Source of the DNA: Nageia nagi
Taxonomy: Eukaryota; Pinophyta
DNA: 64,000 bases
NCBI GenBank assembly: GCA_050084985.1
Contig: JBITNC010000001.1
Coordinates: forward strand, 18,476,001 to 18,540,000
Direction of reading: 5' to 3'
Every line of letters starts with the position of its first letter. The first letter of the stretch is position 1. The notes under the pieces are model-generated. The model was not told where the DNA came from. It saw only the letters and a program-made list of their open reading frames with translations, and did not search any database. Shown here one piece after another: positions 1-11,382 of the stretch. The position numbers and the translations under genes are program-made.

Positions 1-26
1 TGTTTGGGTAAAAAGAATTCTCCCAT
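1..26 (-). CDS. Start of Copia-1 gag (8 complete codons visible)
   Basis: A minus-strand ATG at 24-26 opens a frame reading MGEFFLPK and then a partial His codon at the window edge. In Copia-2 the corresponding frame continues as HILDGSNFGIW, the usual start of a UBN2-type copia gag (nucleocapsid precursor). In Copia-2 codon 2 has become TGA, while here it is intact, so this copy shows what the family start looks like. The ATG lies three bases after a pyrimidine-rich tract ending in TGTAG, which resembles a splice acceptor. Only the extreme N-terminus is visible, so the integrity of the rest cannot be judged. Confidence 0.55.
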
Positions 27-29
27 TTG

Positions 30-3000
30 CTACACAAGAAAGTGAAAAATAATAAGTATGTGGTTTAATAAACAATATTACATGTTACATTTACTAAGAC
101 ATGCTTGATTTGATTTACAAGTGCAAATATTTTACAACACATACATCCCATGTAGCCAAATACTTTTGTCATCACATAGAATTGAAGATGTAGAGTGATA
201 TTGTTGAGTCTTGTTTTCTTCTCTGTAATTAGATTTTCATCTAGATGCCCACACAAGAGGAGTCCAAGTACTACCAATCCTCAACCAGTTCGCTTTGGTT
301 AGTATTATACTCTCACAAGGAGAAGTACCTACTATTTTTCAAGGTTATAACGTTTATTGGGTCGACCAAATTATTAATCTTGATTAGGTTTCAAGTTGTC
401 CTTCTAGGTTATCAAGATAATCCTTGAATGGACGTGTGGACATGTGGTATCACTACACACATGTCTATCCACCTATTGGAGTTATGTCTAAACCAACAAA
501 GGATTTAGGGGCAATTGAGAAGTACAAACTTTTTCCCATTTGGATCATTAGACTTACATGTTGCAGTTCGTTTGTCCTCACCTTATGGCTCACCAAACAA
601 GTCATGTTGTGGAATGTATGTGCGAATGTGTTCATTTTAGAGGGTTGCTCATATTAGTGTTTGCATTTTTGTTTGCATAAGCAAATAAATCAAAATGTGA
701 AACATGAAGTAAAGAGTAAGTAAAACATCATCCATTTAAAATTTGAAACTTAAGTGTTCAATGGGTTTTGTTTACTAACCTTTAAAGGATATTTTTACAT
801 CAATCCTAATTTTGCATAAGTCCATTCTTGCATAAAGAAGTAAATTGCGTCATAACTTAAGTTTTGAAGTAATAAGCATGATTTAAAAAAATAAGTTCTA
901 AGCATGCACTATTAACTTAAAATATTTAAGTCTTAGGCATGTACCTTTAACTTAAAATATTTAAGTCTTAAGCATTTAACTTAAAAAAATTAAATAAAAA
1001 CATGCATCATTAACTTAAAAAAAAAATCAAGTCCTAAGCATGTACCATTAACTTAAATTGCATTTATCTATCACTTTGCAAAAAATACTTAGCATGCATA
1101 AAAAATCAATAAACATGCATTATTATTTTTGCGTAAGTTACCAAATAGATATGCAATATTTTATCTAACATGCTAAAAAACTTAAGTAAAGAAATATAAA
1201 TTTCCTTTTTTACTTAAATAATAGCATTAAAAAAAAGCATTATGATAAATATCATGCTAAGTTAATTTTTAGAAATGCCAAGTTTATACCAAAAAAATTC
1301 CCACTTAATACTTAAGAGATAAATAAATTAGCCTCCTCTTAGGAAATTTACGCACTAAAAAAAGATAGTCATTCCATATTTGTATAAGGATCCATGATTT
1401 TAAGTAAATAATCATAAAAAATTTCCTTCTTTTTATTCAAAATCATGATCTTTTAAAAAAATAGCATTAGTAAAAAAAATGCTTTATCTAAAGAAGTTTA
1501 AGTAGTTAAAGTAGGATCTCTCAATAATTTGTCTCCCTTTTTTTCTTTAAGGCTAGAAATTACTTTCAAAGTACTAAGGAAAAGATAACCTTAGTATACT
1601 AAAGTGGTTTTTTTTTTAAATTCTTCTTCTAACCCTTTAAACATTTAGTAGAGATCTTTTAGAAAGTACTAACACTATCAAATCAAGTGTTTATTTTAAG
1701 CCTTAAAAAAATGCCAAAAAATTAAAGGACAAGCAATTAAAAAATCTTTTTAAAGATTTGCTACATTTTTCTTAAAAAAAAGCATTTAAGAGGAATGATG
1801 ACAAAAAAAATAATCATAACCAAGCATTAAATTTGAACTTAGAGTTTACTTCGACTCTAAAAACTTTTACTCCCTTAACACTCCAATGAATAGAAGATTC
1901 ATTAATGAATGACAAATTCATGACAAGATGGTAAAAAGAATGATAAAAAAAAATAGAAAGGTCACCCACCACAAGGACACAAATTAATGGAAAGAAACAA
2001 ACGTATGAATAACCACAAAGAAGGAGAATGCCCTCATTGCTTATCTTTTAGAGAAAAAAAATCTCGCAAGTCAAAAATGCAAAAAGGAGAGAAGAGGAGA
2101 GGGCGGGCAAATGAAATTGCCTGGTGAGGGTTTGCAACCGCGTGAAGGAGGTGGCGAAGCAGTGTGAGGGGTGCTCCATGGTGTGAAGGATGCTCCACGA
2201 CATGAAGGAGGAGGTGAAGTAGCATGAGAGGGTTACGACGGAAAACGAGAACATAGCATGTGAAGGGGCTATGGTCGGACGAGAGGAGAACACAACACAA
2301 AAAACCAGAGGGGGCCAACAACACAAAAGAAAAAAAGAACGTGTTGGTTGGGGTTTTGGAGGTCGATCATAGAGGGAAAAAAAGAGTCGGGAGGCTAGCA
2401 AGACTTGCAGGAATTGTGGGGCTGGTATCAGGAGCTTGTTTGAAGGGTTGCATTGCTGAGTGGCTACCACCAGTGCCACAACAAGAGAGGAAAAGAGGGC
2501 CGATGATGGAGGAGAATGTCGGTGGAGCTAACGTATTCTCAAAGGAGAATGGGGTTGGGAGGAGTGGTCGATCGACCAGTTGATTATTTTTAAAAAAATT
2601 CTATTTTGAAATAAAATACTCCACTCTTTTTGAAACATTAACAAATATCTTATCTATTATCTATTATATATATATATTTTTAAGAAATATTTGGTCTTAA
2701 CAAGAAAACTTATATAAAAAAGGTGGTTTTCCTTTTTTTTTTTTTAATATAAACTCCCATTTTTTAATGAAATGCAAACCATATTTTTGGAAAACAAAAT
2801 GGTAATTTTTGTTAAAAAAGATGTAATTACCTCCTTTATATTTTACACTAAAAAATTTGTGTAAAAAAAAATTGAAGTATTTTTAAAAGAAATTTCAAAT
2901 TTAACTATAACATATTATTGCCTATATAGACAATTTATCAAAAAATTGTAATTACCAAAAATAGTTTTAGTAAAAAAAAAACAATAACATGTAAGTATAT

Positions 3001-3090
3001 TTTTTTAAATAAAATGGATTAACTCATAACAATAAAAAAAATTGTTAGAATCATAATGAGATAATCCAAAAAAAAAGGAAGAAATTTATA
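30..3090 (-). other. Putative leader intron of Copia-1
   Basis: On the minus strand a GTATAAAT donor-like sequence (3083-3090) lies about 115 bases after the LTR. A pyrimidine-rich acceptor-like TTTCTTGTGTAG ends at 30, three bases before the gag ATG. Copia-2 has the same two sites at the same relative places (41811 and 39143). The interval has no long reading frame of recognisable type and diverges more between copies than its two ends do. Splicing is inferred from sequence only. The alternative is simply an unusually long untranslated leader. Confidence 0.35.
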
Positions 3091-3193
3091 CTTATCTTAA
3101 GTTTACCTTAACAAGATCTAAATATTGAAGGAAGAAGACCTCTAAGTTGAATGAAGAAGATCTTCAAAATTTTGAAGAGGAACCTTCAAACTA

Positions 3194-3205
3194 GCTCTGA
3201 TACCA
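3194..3205 (-). promoter_or_regulatory. Primer-binding site of Copia-1 (tRNA-Met type)
   Basis: The minus strand reads TGGTATCAGAGC, complementary to the 3' end of initiator tRNA-Met. It lies two bases inside the LTR edge at 3208, the expected place for minus-strand priming in a Ty1/copia element. Confidence 0.8.
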
Positions 3206-3207
3206 AA

Positions 3208-3707
3208 TGAGAGAATTGAATTATAATAAGAACAACTCTAAACTTCCAAGATCACATGAAAGCTTACAATACACATCGAACAAACTCACAAAGCAATCTT
3301 TCAAAGATAACACAAGATGTAAGTGATTCCTCCAACTAGGAGTACATCTACTAATTAGATCTCATTTCATTCATAAACATGAATCTCTTACAATTTTTCT
3401 AATTTATCTTCTAAACACTATCCTATAGCATGGTGTTACTTCACAAATTGGTATGTGATCACAAAGAGGGAGCCTTCTATTCATAGGTCAAAATCTCTCT
3501 TTGGATCACTCTTTTATCCAATGTACAAAAGCATGACATGCATATCCTTTTACCTAAGGGGCACACACATGATATGGAGTGTAGGACAAGTTATATTATC
3601 ATATTCACTTATATATTTAAGGTATCAAATGATACCTTTAAGTATTAATGAACTTACATAGAAGATTATTACATAACTTTAACAATAATGCATTATACAT
3701 TCCAAGA
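3208..3707 (-). repeat. LTR A (Copia-1 5' LTR)
   Basis: A 500-bp LTR adjoining the primer-binding site. On the plus strand it begins TGAGAGA and ends in a mutated ..CCAAGA where the sister copies have ..CCAACA. It aligns along its length with LTR B (33996-34497) and LTR C (41929-42431). The TATA-like motif kept in B and C (minus-strand CTATAAATAG) has decayed to CTATGAATAG at 3478-3487. Confidence 0.75.
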
Positions 3708-4650
3708 GAGATTCCAATGTTTGCCAAGCTAATGTAGTATCTCCATGATAGCTGCAACTAGTGTAGCAACATCAACTTCATCGAAAGCATCCTCATACAT
3801 CAAAGAGTCTTCATCATAAGATGATATAACTTCAAAATGTGCACAAAGGATGGAAAAATCTGTGTGAGGAGATGGCAGTGCATCCCAGTCTACAGGTGGC
3901 AATATGTCGCCATAAATAGTGTCAATGGTGTATCTGATAATAGCACAGACATAACATGATCTAGGGTACAAAAAACCCGACCCAGATGTGTTAGGGCAAG
4001 GATCAGGAATTTCACCAAGAAGATATGACAAAAGTTCAACTAAGCGCAAATACCCCACAAGACTGTTTTGCCGTGCTGGATATTAATCAAAGCTAGTGCA
4101 AGGAGTGATGGGAAGTGTTGAAAGATTCCACTTAAGATCCAACATAGGTGACCTGCAAAGACACCAATGTAGATGCTGAACTATGAAAAAGTTACCAAAA
4201 GAAATCTCCTTGAAACAAAGTGTCTCACCAAAGAGAGTGAGAAGACATGATGGAAAAGAAGCATCATAATCACAATTATAGTCCACCTCAAAGGAACTTC
4301 ATATGCACAAGGGTGTACAAGGGTGTGATGTTCACCTATGCAAACACAATGGGTTGATAACAAAGTTAAAAAAATTGGACAAATAATCAAAGAGTGAGTA
4401 GTACTTTATAAATGTAGTCAGTAGGATCAAAAAATAATCTCCCCTGAGAAGAAGTCCCCCACAAAAAAATGCCTTTATAGAATAGGTTTACAATCATGTT
4501 TTCTCTGCTCCGCAATGCAAAAAAACAACATTCAAAATGGAGTTCGTATGCAAAAGTTATGCAACTAATTCGATTGAATTGAAGGATAAAAATTTAATTT
4601 TTGAACCCCTAAATTAAAATCAATTAATTCAATTAATATTTAAATTGCAG
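3708..4650. other. Unassigned sequence with one unidentified ORF
   Basis: The stretch follows LTR A directly. It contains the 109-codon minus-strand ORF listed separately and no other feature that I can support. Confidence 0.3.
3729..4058 (-). CDS. Unidentified ORF, 109 codons
   Basis: An open minus-strand frame of ordinary amino-acid composition with an acidic C-terminus (DEDSLMYEDAFDEVDVATLV region) and a cysteine- and proline-containing middle (DPCPNTSGSGFLYPRSCYVC). The frame continues open for a few codons upstream of its first ATG. I recognise no domain. It lies just outside LTR A, so it could be a fragment of an older retroelement or a degraded host exon. The composition looks more protein-like than that of neighbouring chance ORFs, but this is weak evidence. 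Chance remains a serious alternative. Confidence 0.2.
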   Translation of the reverse strand: MGYLRLVELLSYLLGEIPDPCPNTSGSGFLYPRSCYVCAIIRYTIDTIYGDILPPVDWDALPSPHTDFSILCAHFEVISSYDEDSLMYEDAFDEVDVATLVAAIMEILH

Positions 4651-6250
4651 AACTTCAAACTGAGATTTCAGGCAGAGGGAGAAGCCCAAATGTGCTGCTA
4701 CTTATTTCGTTCAGGACGAAAAGAAGAACCCAGATCTGCTGACGGGATGATGATTGAATCTTAGTAGCTCCGGTTATAGCCAAAAAAACATCAGTGTGAA
4801 AAAATGTTAGAATGAAAAAAAGTGACAGAGTGGCAGACCACAGACCAGTCAGCAATGAAAGGGCACGCCACAACAGTAAATCACACCAAGGCACCCAGTC
4901 AGCAAAGGGGATGTGCAGTCAGCGTACACAGTCAGCACGTGGGCTCCATGCCATGTCAGTCTTGAAAATCATTAAGAGGGGGACTTGAAGAGTGCGTCAG
5001 GTTGAAAGGAGCCCGTGAGGGCTGAAAGGCCCACGGAAGGAGCTTCTGAGGGCTCGCTTGATCCACACCACACACCAAACCCGCGCAGCAGTCACACAAA
5101 GCAACAGTCGTCCGCCAAAAATAGGGTGATCGCCCTGAGGAGTTTGAAGCAGAGGGGTGTCCAAGAACTTTCAGCAGATCTCCTCCTGAGGAAAATGTTA
5201 CACGGAAGAGAAAGAACAAATTCGTTGCCACCAGGAACGTCTCAAACGCTCACGACCCACCAAGATGTCACGCACGCTGGCTGCAGATCTTCAAACACGC
5301 AACCCATACATGCTGTCCACGGAATTATTTATCAAAGATCCTCGCCAGAAATGTCAGTTTCTTGGACTGCAATGATCAACGGTGTCGTAGAGAGGATGTA
5401 GAAACACGCCAAGGAGACCAAACATCTCCTTGATGGAGCATACAATGAAACCTCCAAGCGCAGATTAAGTGTAGCTTGAAAAGTGCAGGAAGTGCACAGG
5501 CCAGAGAGACGGGTGCGCTGTTGCAGATTAATTCTCCTTTCCGTTGCAGCTGCAGAGGTGAGGCGTACAGCCAGGAAGATCACAAAACACCAAGCGTGGA
5601 GGCGGAACAACGCCTGTGGGAGGCAGCGATGCTACCGTCTAATTTGAAAGGGCAGAAAACGCAACACAAAGGCCACGATTTCCAACCATAAAGAACATTG
5701 GAGTGTTGGTGGAGATGGGAACTTGCGTAAGGGCCCATCAAGAGCCAATAGCTGGTGAATGTGTGATCGTGGGTGCCCTTCAGATATGTTCGCAAAATGT
5801 GGATGTAGAAAAGTCACGTTATTTGAAAGCAAATACAGATCCGATAGCAGCTCGTCCGTCAGAAGTCACGGATGATCATCAAGCTAGACTACGAATAGAG
5901 ATCTGCAGGAGAGTGCGGTGGAGAGACTGCAGACACAAGGCGGCCACTATATGGTACTAAACACCCACGAAATGCAAGCAGGAGTCCGCAAAGAGAACTG
6001 TGGCTGGGAAAATAGAGATTTGAAGCCTAGGCGAGAACAAAGGATGTCCAGCACTGTAAAAAATCAGTCACCGTATTTCCAACCTGCATCCACTAGATCA
6101 ACACGCCTACGTGTCCAAGCAGAACACATATAGATGCCACAATGCAGACACTGTTTCTGGACGACAATGATCACAGGATAATCACAGATGTTGCAGATCT
6201 AAACAACCTCCTCCAAAATGCCCAGTAGATGTGGATGATCCCCACAAAAT
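4650..6250. other. GC-richer block without recognisable genes
   Basis: Base composition is clearly richer in G+C than the flanks, and many short ORFs (60-128 codons) overlap on both strands, as expected where stop codons are scarcer. None resembles a known protein. The right end is followed by a short stretch bounded by TTGTTAGAAT (about 6278) and CTCTAACAAG (about 6371), which resembles LTR ends. The block may be the leader or LTR of another retroelement, like the GC-richer islands inside the Copia leaders. That is inference. Confidence 0.3.
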
Positions 6251-6780
6251 ACATGCAATGATTCGTAACAAGAATTTGTTAGAATCCTAAACAAGCTAGG
6301 AAAATGATAGAAATATAATCCTTAATATCTTAGTAAAACTTAAGTAAATATTATACCTAAGTATTATATACTCTAACAAGCCCTGCAATACAATATTTCA
6401 TCACCAGTGTGGTTTTGCACAAATGCATTTCAATTTTATGATATGCTAGTCGTCAATGTTTTATGCTTTGCAAGATGTCTAATAAATTGTACATAAGGAT
6501 TATTTTCTCTGTTAGTATGTTTAGTCCAAGATTTTCTTGAATGTACTAGACAAGGAATCATGCCCACCTTCAATTGGACTTGTATGTTATCTTTTTCATA
6601 CAATTCTAAAAGAAGATTCATTATTTTCAGGGTTATGTGATTGAATATGAATTGTCATATAGATTCTTGATTGCTGTACCGTAAAACAAAACATTTTTAT
6701 GTAGAATCTGGGGCTTCTTAACATTTTTGCATTAGAAAGTTATGGCAAGCTAAATTTGATTGTCTATGACATCTAAACAG

Positions 6781-8098
6781 GGTCGGCAGAGTTTGGGTCA
6801 TAATGAAGCATGGATCAATATGAAAGCAATACAAGAGACATTTGCAAGGAATTTCAAGGCATATTCTCATCTTCGAGGAAAAAATTGGGTTGTACGCTCA
6901 GGTTTACAGTTTGGTGCAGATTTTGTTGCTTATCGTCATCATCCGTCTCTTGTTCACTCAGAGTAAGGTTCTTTATGCTTGTTGCTTTGTCTCATCTTCC
7001 AAAGGCATCAAATTAGAGTGGTACTTGTTCTGTGTTAAACATTTTAAAAATTCACATGTTATTCACTTTGCAAAAGATGCAACATTTTTTTTATCTATTT
7101 TTTATAGGCTGCCTGCTTGTAAGTTTGACTGAGCACTTGTCATCCAGTGAGAGTTCATATGGATCAACCACTGAAATGTGATAAATTCCCTAGAACTTAA
7201 CTTTTGGACTTCCAAAAGATGCTTATAGTCTCGAATTCATGAGTTCTACGGTCAATCTGGCACTCCTGTTGTAAAACTACAGTGGTATGGTGGATTTTTT
7301 GTGTTTTTATACCAGTTCAATGTAATCATAGGATAATATATGACAATCTTTATGGGATTTTCATCATTTGATTTTTGATTGGATTTTCACAAGTTTGATG
7401 TTATTGAAAAAGCTGAGCGCCATCTCCATTGTTTCTAGAATCTTATAGATTTGGAGCATGAGGCTTGATTTGTAAAACAAATTTCTGCTGATTGCTCTAG
7501 TAAAGCCATGCTTTGTATGTGCTTATGTATCTTTTTTCGTTGGATGCTCCATTTCTTGTGGTAGTTCTTATTTCTCAAAACATATATGGATCTTTATATG
7601 GCTTTGGATGCAAGAGAATATATGATTGTAATTATTGATTTCAAAACTTACACGAGTCATTTGAAAAATGAGCTGTTTCATTGTTTGGAATTTATTATCA
7701 GTATTTTTGGATAATCATATTTGTCTAAAATGAATGTTTTCATTGAACAGATATGCGGTTATTGTTTCTTCTGAAACTGATGACAAACGAGCTAGACTAA
7801 CAACATGGTCTGACTGGCAATCAATGCTTCGCCTGTGTGGCAGTGTTGCCAAGGTACCTATTTTCTCATGCATTTTTGAAGTTGAACTTCAACCTTAGGG
7901 GAATAATTTGGTGGCTTGTTCATTCCTATGCTTATTACGCAGACATTGTTGCTCTTAAGCATTGTGCCCAAAAGCAATGAGATTGAAGAAGCATCACCAG
8001 CATGCTTGGACAGTTACCATGTCGAAGAATTTGAAATCAAAAGATGGATTCCAGAGAAGCACAGAGAGGATGTCCAATTAGTGAAGGATAAGAATTAG
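6781..8098 (+). CDS. SEN2: tRNA-splicing endonuclease catalytic subunit SEN2, C-terminal exons
   Basis: SEN2 is the subunit of the tRNA-splicing endonuclease that cuts the 5' exon-intron junction of intron-containing pre-tRNAs. Three exons are visible: 6781-6962, 7751-7853 and 7943-8098 (TAG at 8096-8098). They are joined across GTAAGG..AACAG and GTACCT..CGCAG introns and give 146 codons. The product contains the conserved core KAYSHLRGKNWVVRSGLQFG, then FVAYRHHPSLVHSEYAV and GSVAKTLLLL. The endonuclease triad appears intact: Tyr at 6931-6933, His at 6955-6957 and Lys at 7851-7853. An AAACAG acceptor precedes 6781, so upstream exons should exist, but I could not find them in 3708-6780. The gene is either split by a long intron or 5'-truncated. 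No stop or frameshift breaks the visible part. Confidence 0.85.
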
Positions 8099-9479
8099 CA
8101 AATTTGAATTCAAGTTATAGTGAGGTATCTCTTATGATTACATTATCATATATTATTTCTCATGTTTCAATAGGGGAATGAAATCTGTCAAGGAGGAGAA
8201 ATTATTAAACTATAGCTTTGTGAAGAAACATTTCAGCAAGTGCATCTTATCAGATGTATGACTGCTGGATAAAGCTGAATCTGTATAAAATAATGGTGTT
8301 ATAATTATATCTTGTATCAAAATAATTAGTGCAACACTGAATGGCTTTTTTGGCTAGCACCTTGCTGTGAAGGTATCACAAGATCAGCTGTTTCTTTAAG
8401 GCTTGATGACTGCATCCTGGTCTAATTCAGAAACGTTTAAATTCCCCAGTTACACAATCAAAATTTCTGGTGGTCAAGTATTTGAACCACACAATCCATC
8501 GTGAACATGCGTGGTTTAGCAGAATCAGATGTACATTATTAGCACACATCTTGTAAAACTGCCTGTATTTTCATCTGCGATCAATTTAGTATTGCATGCT
8601 GCTGTGAATATCCTGAGAGAAGGGTTGAAGGCTCAGAAACCATGGAAGGTGGGATCCAGCCTAAAGAATTTGTCAGATTTTGGAATGACAATACATTATC
8701 AAAATCCAAAGACACGTTTTACATTCTCCTTCGTCACCTGTAGTACTGATCAGAAGGTCAATACAATCAAAATATGTTAACCCATGATATATTTTTCTAA
8801 CACATTTTCTATGGTGATCAGTGTTGTGATCACATACGATTGATGAGCACGATTGGGATGTCAAGATATTTATATGCAAATAAAGGCGCAGATATATTCT
8901 GAAACACTTAGTGAATGTTTATTTGCAAGCTATTGTCGGTATTCATGATTAAGGAGTGAGATTGCTGGACAGGTATCCAGGAACCATAAACAATGCGATT
9001 CAGCCTAAACAATTTGTCACAAATTTAGAATCTGAATACATCATCACAATCCACCTGTAGTGGACCAGAAGTTTTATACACCCACTCTATGTCAACCCAT
9101 GACATTTTTCAGACTTTCTGGTCTACAATATATTAGTAAATACCTGGGACCATCATAAGATCATAAACTTTTAAATATATATGAGAGATGTCCGTATCTC
9201 GCAGCATAAATAAGATTAAGGTACTCCAATATGAAACCGACAGAAAATAGTGCTTTTTTTGAAACTTAAAATCATCTAAACACCGCAAATTATAGTTCTT
9301 GAATGTTACATGGAATATATGCATGCCTCTCATTGAGTGAACAACATCAATATACGGAACTACGATTAGTTTTACTTAAATAATTACTGGATGGCCGTAT
9401 CAAAGTGTTACAAGCCTCAATAGTGTGTACAATTTTTATTCAAGCCTCTATATTGTGAAAATACCAATTTTTTCACCCC
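8099..9479. other. SEN2 3' flank, non-coding
   Basis: The interval contains the presumed 3' untranslated region of SEN2 and then AT-rich non-coding sequence. Nothing gene-like is seen apart from the diverged direct repeat listed separately. Confidence 0.4.
8640..9120. repeat. Diverged direct repeat, two units about 330 bp apart
   Basis: The segment 8640-8800 recurs in diverged form at 8970-9120. Shared stretches in the same order include CAGCCTAAAGAATTTGTCA / CAGCCTAAACAATTTGTCA, then CACCTGTAGT, then TCAACCCATGA-like ends. This suggests an old tandem duplication downstream of SEN2. Confidence 0.55.
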
Positions 9480-11330
9480 ACCTTAAACACACCAAGATCT
9501 TCCCAGATTAAGGATATAGCTATTGATCAACACACTACAGTAACAGATGAGGAACAAGTAAAAAAGGAAATAGTAGAGTTCTTAAAAAAAGATTGAGAAA
9601 TGAAGGTGAGACAAGTGTGAAGGATATGGAAGGGGTTTCAAGAAACATTTCAAAATTGGTAACCACATCTATGAATATATCTTTGAATAAACAATTGTGA
9701 GAAGAAGAAATCAAATATGTATTTTTTTCAATGAAAAGGATAAGGCCTCAGGATTAAATGGATTTCTTGGAGGATCCTTCTAGAATTGTTGGGATATTGT
9801 TGAAATAGAGGTTATGAAAAATATTTGGGAAGCTCAAAAGAATGAAAGAGTGGACAAAGATTGAAGAGCACCACCTTAGTTTTATTAAGAAAGAAATTCG
9901 ATGTTTAACTCATTGAACAATTTCAGATCAATTAGCCTGTGTAATGTAGTATACAAGATTCTAACAAAGGCATTAGGAATCAAATTAAGAAAGATTCTTC
10001 CTCTTATAATATATAACATCAGCACAACTTTGTCAATTTATGCCAAATCCTAAATAGAAGTGGAATAGCTCATGAAACACTCCACTTTCTTAAGAAAAAT
10101 AAACAAACCGGAATGTTACTAAAACTAGATATTAACAAACAATATGACAAAGTATTATGAAGTTTTTGGACAATTTTAGAGAAATTTGGATTCACTAGCT
10201 GTTGGAGAAGATTTGTAGGGAGTTGTATTTCATCAATATAATTTTCCATTGTAATCAATAGATTTGTGGGAGGATACTTCAGCAGTTCAAGGGGTTTAAG
10301 ACAAGGTGATCGTGATCCTGGCGAAGGCCCTAGGGAGATTAGTGGATGCAATCAAGAGAGAACTAAATAACATGCCTATAGATAATGAGTAAAATTTCTA
10401 ACCTTATATCCAATTTGTTGATACTATGATCTTAGGAATAACATCTTTAGTTGAAGCTAAAGCTTTAAAACTAGCCTTGAACAAATACAAGAAGCTTTAG
10501 CCCAATCTGTTAAATATGAGAAAACTTGCATTTATTCTATGAACACCCTAGTGAGAAGACAAAACAAGATCAAGAATCTCATGAGATGCAATAGTGAAAA
10601 TTTGTTGTTTTTATACCTAGGCTTGTCTTTGTTTGAAGGACAATTAGAGACATTCCATTGGGATATAGTAGTAGAAAAACTTCATAGGAAAATAGGTTCA
10701 TGGGGAAGTAATTTTCTTAGTTAGGCAAGGAAGGTTCAATTGATCTAGTACACACTTTAGAGTATGCCAATTTATATGTTATCAATGTTCAAAATCCTAG
10801 CCAATTTATATGTTATCAATGTTCAAAATCCTAGCCAAAGTTGCAAATAGAATTGAAACCATTTGCATGAATTTCTTATGGGAGGCATGAAGTAAAGAAA
10901 ATGATATCATCTAATGATTTGTGAGATAGTTTGTCTATCAAAATTTCATGGAGGTTTGAGGCTCAAGAATTTCATAATATTGAGCAAGGCTATGGTTGCA
11001 AAATTGATGTGGAGAATAGTCAATTCAATTGGAGAGCTACGGGCGGAGGTACTAAAAGTTAAATATCTTCAAAATAGAGACCCAACATCAATACTTACAG
11101 AGAAATATAATAAGTGATGGCTATGTAGTATGGACTCATCTACATGAAGGTGTTAGCACTCTTAGGAACAAACATTTGTTGGACAGTGCATAAACATTAC
11201 TAGGGTGTGCTTCATATGCTTTGGATGCACCACATGCATTACGAGGTTGTCCAGAACTACCTTAAGTCTCCTGGTTCAGTTTCTGGGGTGCCATCTCTTC
11301 CCTAACATAAGATAAGTTAACTTTTGGTTT
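9480..11330 (+). pseudogene. LINE-1: degraded L1-type reverse transcriptase (ORF2 fragment)
   Basis: Scattered frames give an L1-type plant LINE reverse transcriptase in the correct order. They include ISLCNVVYKILTKALGIKL (about 9930-9990), GMLLKLDINKQYDK (about 10110), SSSRGLRQGD (about 10280), a degraded active-site box FVDTMILG (about 10415-10440), LYLGLSLFEGQ (about 10610) and the downstream KFHGGLRLKNF (about 10940). Many frameshifts and stops make it inactive. The endonuclease and ORF1 are missing, as usual for a 5'-truncated LINE. A perfect 34-bp tandem duplication lies inside it (10767-10834). Confidence 0.85.
10767..10834. repeat. Perfect 34-bp tandem duplication
   Basis: Positions 10767-10800 and 10801-10834 are identical, each beginning CCAATTTATATGTTATC. 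The identity, inside a heavily decayed LINE, indicates a recent replication-slippage event. Confidence 0.9.
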
Positions 11331-11367
11331 TTGTTTTATTGAGACTAACAAGTAAAGCTTACAATTT

Positions 11368-11380
11368 GGCTCTGATACCA
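11368..11380 (-). promoter_or_regulatory. Primer-binding site (tRNA-Met type) of an LTR remnant
   Basis: The minus strand reads TGGTATCAGAGCC, a full match to the usual plant initiator tRNA-Met primer site. The adjoining TATAAGGACCC (plus strand, from about 11383) resembles the TGTAACGACCC end common in gypsy/chromovirus LTRs. The matching internal region is not found to the left, where a LINE lies. Confidence 0.6.
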
Positions 11381-11382
11381 AC

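Larger units (their letters stand above)
1..3707 (-). mobile_element. Copia-1: 5' part of a Ty1/copia retrotransposon, cut by the window edge
   Basis: Read on the minus strand this is an LTR (3208-3707), a tRNA-Met-type primer-binding site (3194-3205), a leader of about 3.1 kb, and the first codons of gag at the window edge. The interval 1-600 is clearly similar to 39120-39850, and 3090-3707 to 41810-42431, in the same order and orientation, so this is a second copy of the Copia-2 family. Gag and pol proper would lie left of the window. The middle of the leader is very AT-rich, apart from a GC-richer island at about 2040-2580. Several ORFs of 60-140 codons in the leader match nothing I recognise. 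Confidence 0.7.

Noticed and set aside
2048-2479. 143-codon minus-strand ORF in the GC-richer part of the Copia-1 leader
   Set aside because: The composition is Ser/Phe/Leu/Pro-heavy, other ORFs of similar size overlap it in other frames, and there is no counterpart in the Copia-2 leader, so a chance ORF is the simpler explanation.
5015-5401. 128-codon plus-strand ORF
   Set aside because: It lies in the GC-richer block where stops are rare, opposing ORFs of similar size overlap it, and no motif is recognised.
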